Below are positions 37,170 through 46,800 of a stretch of 64,000 nt of DNA, one piece after another. A model generated the notes under the pieces. That model searched no databases and was not told the DNA's origin. It worked only from the letters and a program-made list of their open reading frames with translations. Source of the stretch: Aquimarina aggregata (GTDB lineage: Bacteria; Bacteroidota; Bacteroidia; Flavobacteriales; Flavobacteriaceae); the NCBI RefSeq assembly GCF_001632745.1, contig NZ_LQRT01000008.1:1-64000 (forward strand). The letters are read 5' to 3'. How positions within the stretch are numbered: position 1 is the first letter of the stretch; the number at the start of each line of letters is the position of its first letter. The position numbers and the translations under genes are program-made.

Positions 37170-37512
37170 ACGCTTGGGGCTTTTGCAATTATTAATTACG
37201 GTCAAGCCGTAAAAAGTGCTTACAGGACAAACATACAGGTAAATTTCGTATAAATCAAAAATTTTATCGAAAAAAAGCATATAATATCGATGAAATACAC
37301 AAAAAGAATAAAAAATATGTTCAATTAGTATTATTTATAAGAATTTATCTTTCAATAAATATTATTATCGACAAAGCGTAAATGAATTCAAAATGGCCTA
37401 TCTAATAAATTAGATACTATAAACTTGTAAATTATTGATTCTTTATAAATTAAAATAATTATCTTTGCGCCCTTAATTATAACCCGGGTCGAGTACCCAA
37501 AAATTAATTTAT
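37170..37512. other. Divergent region between the DUF6252-like lipoprotein and rpsP
   Basis: Holds the rpsP promoter (37435-37467). The short 5' UTR of rpsP contains a small GGGT/ACCC pairing near 37486-37498. The remainder is AT-rich; no promoter for the lipoprotein gene was assigned. Confidence 0.45.
37435..37467 (+). promoter_or_regulatory. rpsP operon promoter
   Basis: TTG (37435-37437), a 22-base spacer and TATCTTTG (37460-37467), a textbook Bacteroidota promoter 45 bases before the rpsP start. Confidence 0.75.
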
Positions 37513-38022
37513 ATGCCTGTTAAAATTAGATTACAGAGACACGGTAAAAAAGGAAAGCCTTTTTACTGGATCGTAGCAGCAGATGCTAGATCAAAAAGAG
37601 ATGGTAGATTTCTTGAAAAATTAGGTACGTATAATCCTAATGTAAACCCAGCTAGTATTGACCTTGATGTTGATGGAGCTGTAAAATGGTTACAAAATGG
37701 TGCACAACCTAGTGATACTGCAAGAGCTATTTTATCTTATAAAGGAGCTTTGCTTAAAAACCACCTTGCTGGTGGAGTTAGAAAAGGAGCAATCACTGAA
37801 GAGCAGGCAGCCGAGAAATTTGCTGCATGGTTATCTGAAAAGGATGGAAGTGTAACTGCAAAAAAGGATGAAGTAGCAAAAGCTGAAGCTGCTGCAAAAG
37901 CTAAGGCTCTTGAAGCAGAAAAAGAAGTAAATGCTAAGCGTGAAGCAGAAGCAAAGGCAGCTGCAGCACCTGAAGCAGCAACAGAAGAAGTAACAACTGA
38001 AGCTAGCAACGAAGAAGAATAG
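37513..38022 (+). CDS. rpsP: 30S ribosomal protein S16
   Basis: 169 residues. The first about 80 are canonical S16 ([34 protein letters not shown]). The rest is a long Ala/Lys/Glu-rich tail ([16 protein letters not shown]…), a common extension in Bacteroidota S16. Structural component of the 30S subunit. First gene of an operon with rimM, 14 bases downstream. Confidence 0.98.
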   Translation: MPVKIRLQRHGKKGKPFYWIVAADARSKRDGRFLEKLGTYNPNVNPASIDLDVDGAVKWLQNGAQPSDTARAILSYKGALLKNHLAGGVRKGAITEEQAAEKFAAWLSEKDGSVTAKKDEVAKAEAAAKAKALEAEKEVNAKREAEAKAAAAPEAATEEVTTEASNEEE

Positions 38023-38036
38023 TTGCATTATTAACG

Positions 38037-38561
38037 ATGAAGAAAGAAGAATGCTTCTATCTAGGTAAAATCGTAAGTAAATTTAGTTTTAAGGGGGAGG
38101 TATTGATCAAATTAGATACCGATGAACCTGAAAGTTATGTAAAAATGGAATCAGTTTTTGTTGACTACAACAATAATTTGGTTCCATTTTTTATTGAACG
38201 AAGTACTTTACATAAAAGCGATTTACTACGGGTAAAATTTGAAGATGTAGATTCTGAAGAAGATGCAAACGATCTAATGAAGGCAGAAATTTACCTTCCA
38301 CTAACACTATTACCCAAACTCGAAGGAGATCAGTTTTATTTCCATGAGGTTATAGGATTTAAAATTATAGATAATGCGTATGGAGAAGTTGGTGTAATTA
38401 AGTCTATAAATGATTCAACAGCTCAAGCATTATTTGAAATCGATCGTAATGGTACCGAGATACTTATCCCTATGAATGATGAGTTTATTGATAAAATAGA
38501 CAGAGACTCAAAAGAAGTAAGAGTAAATACTCCAGAAGGATTGATCGACCTTTATCTATAA
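38037..38561 (+). CDS. rimM: Ribosome maturation factor RimM
   Basis: 174 residues: N-terminal RimM beta-barrel (LGKIVSKFSFKGEVLIKLDTDEP) and C-terminal PRC-barrel (DQFYFHEVIGFKIIDNAYGEVGVI, EILIPMNDEFIDKIDRDSKEV). RimM assists 30S head assembly around S19. The position after rpsP is conserved in many bacteria. Confidence 0.96.
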   Translation: MKKEECFYLGKIVSKFSFKGEVLIKLDTDEPESYVKMESVFVDYNNNLVPFFIERSTLHKSDLLRVKFEDVDSEEDANDLMKAEIYLPLTLLPKLEGDQFYFHEVIGFKIIDNAYGEVGVIKSINDSTAQALFEIDRNGTEILIPMNDEFIDKIDRDSKEVRVNTPEGLIDLYL

Positions 38562-38588
38562 AAGAGATATACATCTCATATTTAGAGT

Positions 38589-39302
38589 ATGAATAAACCT
38601 TTTAAATTCAAACAGTTTACCGTTAAACAAGATCAATGTGCTATGAAAATAGGTACCGATGGTGTTTTGCTTGGTGCTTGGGTTCCTATTAGTAATGAGG
38701 TAACTTCGGTATTAGATATAGGTGCTGGTACAGGAGTTATAGCACTTATGGCTGCGCAGCGATCAAATGCAGAACTTATTGATGCTCTAGAAATTGATGA
38801 AGGGGCTTATGAGCAGGCTGTTGATAATTTTGAGGCTTCACCCTGGGGAGATAGATTATTTTGTTATCATGCTTCGTTTCAAGAATTTGTTCAAGAAATC
38901 GAAGACACTTATGATTTATTGATTAGTAACCCTCCTTTTTATGCAGAAGATTATAAATCTGCAAATGCAGAAAGGGATTTAGCCAGGTTTCAGGATGCAC
39001 TTCCATTAGATCATTTAATAATTGGAGCAGTAAAACTATTATCCGAACAGGGAAAACTAGCTTTAATTATCCCATTTAAAGAAGAGGAGCAATTACTTGC
39101 GATAGCAAAACAAGTGGGACTTTTTCCTGAAAAAATTACAAGAGTAAAGGGAACTCCAACTTCTGAAGTAAAAAGAAGTATGCTGCTATTGGGTTTTACA
39201 GAAAACGATATGGTGATAAATGAGTTGGTTATCGAAAACGCTCGTCATCAATATACAGATGAGTATAGTGATATTACCAAAGAATTTTATCTCAAAATGT
39301 AG
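38589..39302 (+). CDS. trmN6: tRNA1(Val) (adenine(37)-N6)-methyltransferase-like
   Basis: 237 residues, class I SAM-dependent methyltransferase: FKQFTVKQDQCAMKIGTDGVLLGAW at the start, VLDIGAGTGVIAL for SAM binding, and the catalytic NPPF motif (LLISNPPFYAED), the set seen in YfiC/TrmN6. It should methylate A37 of tRNA1(Val). It is 27 bases after rimM and likely part of the rpsP operon. Confidence 0.92.
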   Translation: MNKPFKFKQFTVKQDQCAMKIGTDGVLLGAWVPISNEVTSVLDIGAGTGVIALMAAQRSNAELIDALEIDEGAYEQAVDNFEASPWGDRLFCYHASFQEFVQEIEDTYDLLISNPPFYAEDYKSANAERDLARFQDALPLDHLIIGAVKLLSEQGKLALIIPFKEEEQLLAIAKQVGLFPEKITRVKGTPTSEVKRSMLLLGFTENDMVINELVIENARHQYTDEYSDITKEFYLKM

Positions 39303-39315
39303 AATTTGAACAAAA

Positions 39316-39343
39316 AAAGGAGAGCTTTTATAGGCTCCCCTTT
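39316..39343 (+). terminator. Terminator of the rpsP-rimM-trmN6 operon
   Basis: AAAGGAGAGC pairs with GCTCCCCTTT with one mismatch across a short loop, 14 bases after the stop codon. Confidence 0.6.
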
Positions 39344-39426
39344 CTAAATTCAATCACTCTACTAAAGATTAATTTATATTACGCATTATAAATTAAACTT
39401 ATGCTTTTCTGTTAAGCAGAATAGAA

Positions 39427-39738
39427 TTACTTAGTAATCCAATTTCCATCAGCGTCACAAAAAACTTCCATTTCTTTTTCTCCCTGCTTCAATACTAATT
39501 TAAATTCAGAAGCATCTTCTTTTGCCCCAGCACTTTCGATTGTTGCTCCAGCAAAGTCTTTAGCAACTGCTTCAAGAACTTTTTGAGGTAAATTTTCAAC
39601 GGCTAAATCAATATATTTATCCTGAACTGGAGTTACTATTTCAGTATTTTCACTAGAAGCTACTTCCTGAGCATTGCTATTTTGAGTTCCTACTAATAAT
39701 CCAAAAGCTACGGCTGGTAATACAAATAAATTTTTCAT
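39427..39738 (-). CDS. Small secreted PepSY-like protein
   Basis: 103 residues. Signal peptide ending near NAQ, then one PepSY-like module: YIDLAVENLPQKVLEAVAKDFAGATIESAGAKED, EFKLVLKQGEKEMEVFCDADGNWI. Bacteroidota have many such small periplasmic proteins; PepSY domains are thought to bind or inhibit partners, but the role here is unknown. Confidence 0.82.
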   Translation of the reverse strand: MKNLFVLPAVAFGLLVGTQNSNAQEVASSENTEIVTPVQDKYIDLAVENLPQKVLEAVAKDFAGATIESAGAKEDASEFKLVLKQGEKEMEVFCDADGNWITK

Positions 39739-40123
39739 TTTATTTCTTTTTAAGATTTAAATTTTGTTACGCCTTATACAATAGAATAATTATGCCATTA
39801 AGATAAAGGGCAAGGTGGTTTTTATATAAGCAATTAATAATCAAATAGTTGTGTTGAATGTGTGGAAAATTATTGATTTTTAATATTTTGTGATAAGTGT
39901 AGAAAGAAGTGTCAAACTGCGGAATTTATACACGGATTTCTTGTAATTATGGTTGAAAAAAGAATCTCAATTTTTTAAGAATCATAATGCTCAAATTCTC
40001 ATTAAAAAAACAATCTTTTTAAAGATGTGAAAAAAATTGGTAGCTGTTTTTTCATTAATTACATTTGTTGAGTACTTTGATACAAGAATTTTGAAAATAG
40101 TGTAAAATTAAACATACTGCTAG
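39739..40123. other. Gene-free stretch between divergent genes
   Basis: AT-rich divergent region between the PepSY-like gene and the acyl-CoA dehydrogenase gene. TACTTTG near 40074 is one base short of a -7 element. No convincing small ORF or RNA was seen. Confidence 0.4.
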
Positions 40124-41302
40124 ATGAAACCTGATCTTTTTGAAGCTCCTGACTACTATAACTTAGATGAATTACTAACAGATGAACATAAATTAGTTCG
40201 TGATGCTGCCCGAAGTTGGGTAAAACGAGAAGTGTCGCCAATAATTGAGGATTATGCGCAGCGTGCTGCATTTCCTGAACAAATTATAAAAGGACTAGCA
40301 GAGATAGGAGCTTTTGGCCCATATATTCCTGCAGAATATGGAGGAGCAGGATTAGATCAAATAAGTTATGGTTTGATTATGCAAGAAATAGAAAGAGGTG
40401 ATTCTGGAGTACGCTCAACTTCTTCTGTACAATCCTCTCTGGTAATGTATCCTATTTGGAAATATGGTAACGAAGAACAACGTAAAAAATACCTTCCAAA
40501 ATTAGCTTCAGGAGAATTCATGGGCTGTTTTGGGCTTACAGAACCTGACCATGGTTCTAACCCTGGAGGAATGACTACTAATTTTAAGGATAAAGGAGAT
40601 CATTATTTGCTGAACGGAGCAAAGTTATGGATTTCTAATGCTCCTTTTGCTGATATTGCTGTGGTTTGGGCTAAAAATGAAGAAGGAAGAATTCATGGAC
40701 TTGTTGTAGAAAGAGGAATGGAAGGGTTTTCAACACCAGAAACTCATAATAAATGGTCACTACGTGCGTCTGCCACTGGAGAGCTTATTTTTGATAATGT
40801 AAAAGTCCCTAAAGAGAACTTATTGCCAAATAAAAGTGGTTTAGGAGCACCACTAGGATGTTTAGATTCTGCTAGATATGGGATAGCTTGGGGAGCAATT
40901 GGAGCTGCTATGGATTGTTATGATACGGCTTTGCGATATGCAAAAGAACGTATACAGTTTGATAAGCCTATCGGAGGAACCCAATTGCAACAAAAGAAAT
41001 TAGCCGAAATGATCACCGAAATTACCAAAGCTCAATTATTAGCATGGCGATTGGGTGTTTTACGTAATGAAGGCAAAGCAACTACTGCACAGATTTCTAT
41101 GGCCAAACGTAATAATGTAGAAATGGCAATTAATATCGCCCGAGAAGCCAGACAAATATTAGGCGGTATGGGAATTACTGGTGAATATAGTATTATGCGA
41201 CATATGATGAATTTGGAAAGTGTGATAACGTATGAAGGTACACATGATATTCACTTACTAATTACGGGTATGGATATTACAGGGATACCTGCATTTAAAT
41301 AA
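40124..41302 (+). CDS. gcdH: Glutaryl-CoA dehydrogenase (acyl-CoA dehydrogenase family)
   Basis: 392 residues, full family length. FAD/substrate motifs CFGLTEPDHGSNPGGM and LNGAKLWISNAPFADIAVVWA; YEGTHDIH places the catalytic base at E371, the glutaryl-CoA dehydrogenase arrangement. RYAKERIQFDKPIGG is the C-terminal helical signature. It converts glutaryl-CoA to crotonyl-CoA in lysine/tryptophan breakdown, in the cytosol, passing electrons to ETF. Monocistronic. Confidence 0.93.
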   Translation: MKPDLFEAPDYYNLDELLTDEHKLVRDAARSWVKREVSPIIEDYAQRAAFPEQIIKGLAEIGAFGPYIPAEYGGAGLDQISYGLIMQEIERGDSGVRSTSSVQSSLVMYPIWKYGNEEQRKKYLPKLASGEFMGCFGLTEPDHGSNPGGMTTNFKDKGDHYLLNGAKLWISNAPFADIAVVWAKNEEGRIHGLVVERGMEGFSTPETHNKWSLRASATGELIFDNVKVPKENLLPNKSGLGAPLGCLDSARYGIAWGAIGAAMDCYDTALRYAKERIQFDKPIGGTQLQQKKLAEMITEITKAQLLAWRLGVLRNEGKATTAQISMAKRNNVEMAINIAREARQILGGMGITGEYSIMRHMMNLESVITYEGTHDIHLLITGMDITGIPAFK

Positions 41303-41440
41303 AAATTCTCCTATACCGAGGTATAGGAGAATCAAGGGAATTGCAAAAAATCAGCGAATCGCCGAATGTTTAAAGGTCGTATGAACCTTTAATAGTCCAA
41401 TATTGATTTCGCCTACCCCTAGTCTCAGTTCAATATTGGA
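41301..41440 (-). ncRNA. Candidate structured RNA, unit 1
   Basis: Read on the minus strand: an 11-bp stem (41440-41430 with 41406-41396) whose loop contains CTAGGGGTAGGCG (41422-41410); three bases on, an 8-bp stem TTAAAGGT/ACCTTTAA (41392-41370); a 37-nt linker; then a 12-bp terminator hairpin (41332-41305) followed by Us. The same order of parts occurs in unit 2. No known family was recognised. Orientation is inferred from the terminator. The first hairpin is also followed by T5 on the + strand, so the + strand cannot be excluded. Confidence 0.5.
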
Positions 41441-41580
41441 TTTTTCAGTACTATAATGGCTAACTATGTATTGAAAATGATTTGTTAATAATGATGCAAT
41501 GATAGCTTAGGGTAGTTTCATTTTTCGTTACTGGGATTTATTTTTTCTTTTTTTCTGAAGAATTATTTTAAGTATTGCAA

Positions 41581-41718
41581 ACAAAAAATTCCCTTACAAA
41601 AGCAAGGGAATTTAAAAACTCAACTAATTGTCGAAAGTTTAGAGAATCTTTTAATGATTCTCTTTTGAAGTTTAATACTGATCGCGCCTACCCCTAGCCT
41701 TGACCAGATATCAAACTT
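41581..41718 (-). ncRNA. Candidate structured RNA, unit 2
   Basis: Same layout as unit 1 on the minus strand: an imperfect stem (41718-41702 with 41683-41668) with the identical loop CTAGGGGTAGGCG (41697-41685); an 8-bp stem AGAGAATC/GATTCTCT (41663-41641) with a 7-nt loop; a 27-nt linker; then a 10-bp terminator hairpin (41613-41586) with a U-run. It begins 17 bases after the stop of the HTH gene, so it could be that gene's 3' UTR. Stem sequences differ from unit 1 while the loop is identical, as expected of a selected RNA motif. Confidence 0.5.
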
Positions 41719-41734
41719 TTTAAGTTAATACCTA

Positions 41735-42007
41735 TTATGCGGTATTGGTCAATTTCTTATTTCTAAATTCTTTTTGTTCATAAAACCCAAATCGAAACCC
41801 AACATTTTGTTCATAGACAAAGCTTTTTAATGCGACATCATAGATTACAGGAGCATTTAATGCTTTCATAGTACTTATGGTACGATATAGTTTTGTTTTT
41901 GAGATTCCCAGTCTGCAAGCAAGTGCTTCAGGTGTTCCAGTTGATTTTAATCGAACCAACTGATCTATTCTCTCTATAAGCTTAATGTGTTTTATGATAA
42001 CATTCAT
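41735..42007 (-). CDS. Small HTH DNA-binding protein
   Basis: 90 residues with a helix-turn-helix near residues 10-50 (IERIDQLVRLKSTGTPEALACRLGISKTKLYRTISTMKAL), of the HTH_11/DeoR-like kind, and no ligand domain. The C-terminus is short and basic. Target unknown. Two structured RNA-like units lie directly downstream on the same strand. Confidence 0.8.
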   Translation of the reverse strand: MNVIIKHIKLIERIDQLVRLKSTGTPEALACRLGISKTKLYRTISTMKALNAPVIYDVALKSFVYEQNVGFRFGFYEQKEFRNKKLTNTA

Positions 42008-42351
42008 AGATATTCCCTTTCATTTAAATAATATTCTAATACGTATTTATTTGTGGGGGTTTGTCTATTAATGTTGTCAATAGAAAGTATGTTACCTAAA
42101 AAATGATATTTTTTTTATTTTTTTATAAAATGAAGAGTATACCTGCTATAGAGAACAGGAAACTTGGTGCGATTTTTAACGTAGTTTATGTACTACAGCC
42201 CGAAACTTCATCACAAAATTCCTATACCTAAAATAGATAACAATAAAAAAAGAAAAGAATTAAATTCTAAAAAAGCGAATTACCTATGTTTGAAGGAAGA
42301 AAGGAAATATGAAAAGAGAAATAATACTCTAAATTAGAAATACTAGTGTTC
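42008..42351. other. Gene-free stretch upstream of the HTH gene
   Basis: AT-rich. Holds the presumed promoter of the HTH gene and the region downstream of the anti-sigma gene. A 7-base direct repeat GAAACTT (near 42160 and 42203) and short CCTG/CAGG pairing were seen; nothing convincing. Confidence 0.35.
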
Positions 42352-43083
42352 CTATAAAGCTTCTTTTAACTGTAGGGCTCTAATTTTATAGATGCCATCA
42401 TAGGCTATTATTTCATCCAAAACTGAAATTACTATGTTTTTCTTATCGAGCTTTAGATAAGTAAGCGATAAGTACCATTTGGCGACCTCGTAAAACTTAC
42501 TATCTTTTTCAAAATCTTCAAATACTGTGATAGCTTTTTCTTCTTGATTTGTATTTAAGTAGCTATTGCCAAGATATAATTGTAACTTTTCTTTACGGTC
42601 TAGATTAGGTAGTTTTTCTAATTCTCCGATTACAGTTTCGTAATCTTTGTTATTGTAGTTTTCAATAATATCTTGTAACTGAGTGTCTGTTTTACCTCTG
42701 GTTGTATCTTCTGTTAAAAAAGGAGTGTAATACGCTAAATATAAATCTTGGGTATCAACGGTTTTGCCAGTATAGTTCCATACTAATGCTCCAATACTTA
42801 ATATGACTATAATAGAGGCCGCGATTTTCCAGGGTGCAGAAAAAAAAGAACTGCTAGCGGTTTCCTCTTCTTTAATCGCAGCACTTATTTTTATTAATTT
42901 TTTTTTAAAAGCGATAGTATCAGGATCACTTAATGCAGCATGTAAAGATTTATGTTTTTCAACTTCCTGGGATAGTTCAGGATTAAGCGATATTTCTTTT
43001 TCAAAAGCAATTAGCTCCTCTTTAGATAAAGAGCCAGCAATATAACTTTCGATTTTATCGAATATTTGTGGGGTTCGTTTCAT
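42352..43083 (-). CDS. Membrane-anchored anti-sigma-like protein with TPR-type periplasmic domain
   Basis: 243 residues. A cytosolic N-terminal part of about 85 residues (YIAGSLSKEELIAFEKEISLNPELSQEVEKHK) is typical of Bacteroidota anti-sigma-like proteins. A single membrane helix lies at about 86-104 (WKIAASIIVILSIGALVW). The C-terminal part holds TPR-like helices (YETVIGELEKLP, KEKLQLYLGNSYLNTNQEEKAI, EVAKWYLSLTYLKLDKK). Its start overlaps the sigma factor stop by 4 bases (ATGA), so they are co-translated; sequestration of the sigma factor is inferred. No zinc-binding HxxxCxxC motif. Confidence 0.82.
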   Translation of the reverse strand: MKRTPQIFDKIESYIAGSLSKEELIAFEKEISLNPELSQEVEKHKSLHAALSDPDTIAFKKKLIKISAAIKEEETASSSFFSAPWKIAASIIVILSIGALVWNYTGKTVDTQDLYLAYYTPFLTEDTTRGKTDTQLQDIIENYNNKDYETVIGELEKLPNLDRKEKLQLYLGNSYLNTNQEEKAITVFEDFEKDSKFYEVAKWYLSLTYLKLDKKNIVISVLDEIIAYDGIYKIRALQLKEAL

Positions 43084-43670
43084 AATTCGCTATTTTTTTG
43101 GGGAGTAAGCTGTAACTCCTTAAATGCAGTATCTTTTTCGATCATTTCGATTAAAGATTCCTTGCATTCAAATTTTTTCTTTCGGGTATACCCTTCGGTG
43201 TACCCAGTTATTTTAGCAATCTCTTTCATGCTATTGCCCTGAAAGAGTAAATTTAACACTTCGCGACAGCTATCACTTAATTTTAAGAAATATTTGCGAT
43301 AAATATGTTCGCGTTCACTATTTTCTATATCTTCTTGAACTTTAAGTTCTATAGTATCTGCAGTATCATAGATATTTTCTGCAAGTACTATTTTTTTGTT
43401 TTTTCGTAACCGATTTCTCCAAATGTTTTTACAAACAGCGTAGAAAAAGGTACGTAAAGAAGACTGAAGCTCTAAAGAATCTGTCTTTAGTTTTTGATAG
43501 ATCATGACTAATGCGTCTTGAAACACATCTTCTACATCTTCTTCGTTTCCTGAATTTTGTAGAATATATCGCCGTATATAAGGAAGGTTCTTTTTATAAA
43601 ACAAGGTTAAAACCTGTTCATCTCCTGCCGCGATACCCTTCAAAATTTTCTGATCTTCGGTGTTCTTCAT
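43080..43670 (-). CDS. ECF-type sigma-70 family RNA polymerase sigma factor
   Basis: 196 residues. Region 2: LTLFYKKNLPYIRRYILQNSGNEEDVEDVFQDALVMIYQKL; region 4: FLKLSDSCREVLNLLFQGNSMKEIAKITGYTEGYTRKKKFECKESL, with the -35-binding helix. No region 1 or 3, hence ECF class. It directs polymerase to a dedicated promoter set when released from its anti-sigma factor, encoded next. Divergent from the TPR-CHAT gene. Confidence 0.93.
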   Translation of the reverse strand: MKNTEDQKILKGIAAGDEQVLTLFYKKNLPYIRRYILQNSGNEEDVEDVFQDALVMIYQKLKTDSLELQSSLRTFFYAVCKNIWRNRLRKNKKIVLAENIYDTADTIELKVQEDIENSEREHIYRKYFLKLSDSCREVLNLLFQGNSMKEIAKITGYTEGYTRKKKFECKESLIEMIEKDTAFKELQLTPQKNSEL

Positions 43671-43687
43671 ACATTAATGTAATAAGA

Positions 43688-43700
43688 TAACAATTTGTTA
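43688..43700. promoter_or_regulatory. Dyad TAACAA-T-TTGTTA before the sigma gene
   Basis: 13-bp palindrome 18 bases upstream of the sigma factor start. Related AGTAAC(A/G)ATTTT copies occur at 43757-43768 and 43829-43840 in the same divergent region. Candidate autoregulatory sites; no function shown. Confidence 0.4.
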
Positions 43701-43887
43701 CCTTTTTAGATGGATTTTTTTATTTTATGTCGAACTATTGGTATAAGAACTGTAAAAGTAACAATTTTAGTGTCTTTGGTATTAATAAAGAAAGGAAACA
43801 ATTGATAAGTGACACTAGTATTGAAATTAGTAACGATTTTTATACTGTAATATAGCTTATATAAGTAAACAATAAGTCATAAAAATA

Positions 43888-46800
43888 ATGGTAATACGAC
43901 CCAGAGATATACCAAAGAGACTGTCATTATATTTTAAAATGACATGTTACTTCATTTTTTTTAATACAATAGTATCCTACAGTCAAACCACAGATACTTT
44001 GGTTGCCTATCAACATTTTGTAAAAGCAGATTCACTATTAACAAATAAGAGCTATGAGGAATCTATAAAATATTTTAAAAAAGCATTACCTATTTATAAA
44101 AAAGCAAAAGCGTGGGAACGAGTGGCTAGGTGTTATAATAGGATTGCTGAAAACCTACAACATAATTACGAACTCGAAAAATCGTTACAGAATGCAAAGG
44201 AAGCATTGACAATCAGTAATTCTTATCTTCAAAAAGAGAATAAAGAAAAAGCTTATGTTTATGATAATATGGGGAAGTATTATAATGAAAAAGAAGATTT
44301 TGAAAAAGCTCTAAAATTTTACTCAAAAGCATTATCGATTAGACAAAGACTCTTAGGAAAAGAACATATAGATATTGCTACATCATACAGTAACCTTGCT
44401 TTGACTTATTATCATACTTCCTTGTATAAGAAAGCTATCGAATATCATAATAAAGCATTGGTTATTAATTTAAATACATTAGGGGCAGATCATCAAAAAA
44501 TAGGTAATACGTATAATAATATTGGTATTGTTTATAAAAGATTAGGTAATTATAAAAGGGCGCTTTATTATTTCGAAAAGGATTTAAAAATAACAATCAA
44601 AAACTCTGGAGAACATCACCTCTATGCTAGTTACAGTTATAATAATATAGGGTTGATATATGCTGAGACTAAGCAAAATGATAAAGCAATAGCGTATTAT
44701 CAAAGAGCATTATCAATTTTGATTCAAGAAGATAACATATATGGGATGAATATTTTATATAATAACATTGGTAATCTTTTAGATGAAAAAGGTGAATTTG
44801 ACGAAGCGCTGGAGTATTATAAGAAAAGCCTGAATATGAGACTTAAATTATATGGTGATTCCCACTCAGAAATCGGAACCATATACAATAATATTGGTGT
44901 TACCTATATAAATAAAAGCGATTATAAAAATGCATTACGTTATTTTTCTAAAGCATTAAAAGTTTTTAAATCTTTATATAAAAAAAATCATTACAATATC
45001 GCATTTGAATATGCTAATCTAGGAAGTGTTTACATCCGTAAAAAAGAATATGATAATGCTTTAAAATATTACAAAAAAGCTCTAAAAATATATAAAGCTA
45101 TTGATATAAGTGATCAAATAGATATCGCAGATGTGTATCTAAATATTGCGATTGTTTATAGTAAAAAGGAAGAGTATACTAATGCATTGCTAAATTCTGA
45201 AAAAAGTTTAAAGATTCTTCAAAACAAATATGGAGAAAAACATTCGCTTGCAATGGAGTCATATCTTAATATTGCCGAAATTTATAATAAACGGAAAAAA
45301 CACGTAAAAGCAATTTCTTATTATGATACGGTATTATTAATAAATACTAAAAATGTTTTTAAGAAGATTTCAAAAAACACTTTCGATTCAAATTATTATT
45401 ATGATCAGAAATTGCTTTTGAAAACTCTTACAGGAAAAGCTCGAAGCTTTCTTTTTCAATATAAAAAAAGTAGCGCAATAAAGGATCTTAAAGAAGCGAT
45501 TTTGACTTATCAAAAAATAGATACTTTAATTAACACGGTCAGGCATTCGTATACTAATTATAATGACAAAGTAACCTTTGCTAAAAAAACAGCAAAAATA
45601 TATCAAGGTGCCATAGCCTCACACTTATTGGCATACAAAGTAACCAAAGATCAAAAATCACTAGAAAAAGCATTTTATTATTCAGAGAAGAGTAAAGCCA
45701 ATACGCTAAAAGAACTACTAGCTGCGGCTAATGCTACAAACTATGCGGGATTACCAAAAGAAGTTTTAGAACTAGAAAAAGAATTACGAATTGATCAAGC
45801 CTTTTATCAATCTAAAATTACAGAAGAACGCACAAAACAAAGGATAGATTCCTCAAAGATTATAGATTATGAGAATCGGCTTTTTGATATAAGTAAACGG
45901 CAAGATTCACTTACCATGATTTTAGAAAAAGAGTATCCTAAATATCATCAATTAAAGCATAAAAATGCGCTTGTTTCGGTATCAGATATACAACAAAAGC
46001 TAAAAGCAAACACGACCTTGTTAGAATTTTTTGTTTCAGATAATATTGTATATGCGTTTACCATCTCTAAAGATAAATTAGATGTCAAAGAAATAACAGT
46101 TTCAGATGTAAGTAAGAATATAGAAATACTTAAAGAATCTATTATTGCCAAAGATATACAAGAGTATAAGAAAGTTGCTTATGGTCTATATTCGCAATTA
46201 ATAGCACCTATACAAGATAGGCTAACTGGCGGCGATGAGTTAATTATTGTTCCCGATGGAGCATTATGGCATTGCAATTTTGAGTTGTTACTTACCCAGC
46301 AGGATAGTTCTAACAATCCTAAGTCATTATCATATTTGTTAAAAGAGTTTGCGATCAGTTATGCTAATTCAGCAAGTTTATTGTTTCAATCATCGAATAC
46401 AAAATCTGTTCACCAGGAAAAAGAAGATTGTTTGGCGTTTTCATTTTCAAATAGCACAACTGTAATAGATGCCAAAACGATGAGTTTGGCAACTTTGAGA
46501 AATGCTGGAGATGATTTACCTGGTACACGAAGAGAAATCAGAGAAATTTCAGAAATTATAGATGGTCAGTATTATTTCGGATCTCAGGCAATAGAATCTA
46601 ATTTTAAGCGAAATGCAAATCGGTATAACATCTTACATCTGGCATTGCATGGAGATGTAGATCATAAGCGTCCAGAAAACTCAAAGCTGTATTTTACCAA
46701 AAGTAAAGACACTATCGATGATAACTTATTGTATGCTCATGAGTTATTTGCGATGGATATCCCAGCAGAGCTTACCGTATTAAGCGCCTGCAATACAGGT

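Noticed and set aside
37170-37280. 37-codon upstream extension of the lipoprotein gene at 36336.
   Set aside because: The internal Met at 37169 starts a good lipoprotein signal; the extension would bury that signal.
37484-37498. GGGT/ACCC pairing in the rpsP leader as a ribosomal-protein autoregulatory hairpin.
   Set aside because: Only 4 bp with a short loop; too weak to claim.
41390-41730. Possible short peptides reading RLGVG on the minus strand of both RNA-like units, suggestive of precursor peptides.
   Set aside because: Neither frame has a plausible Met/GTG/TTG start with a ribosome site, and the shared residues come from the identical 13-nt loop; the hairpin pattern explains the conservation better.
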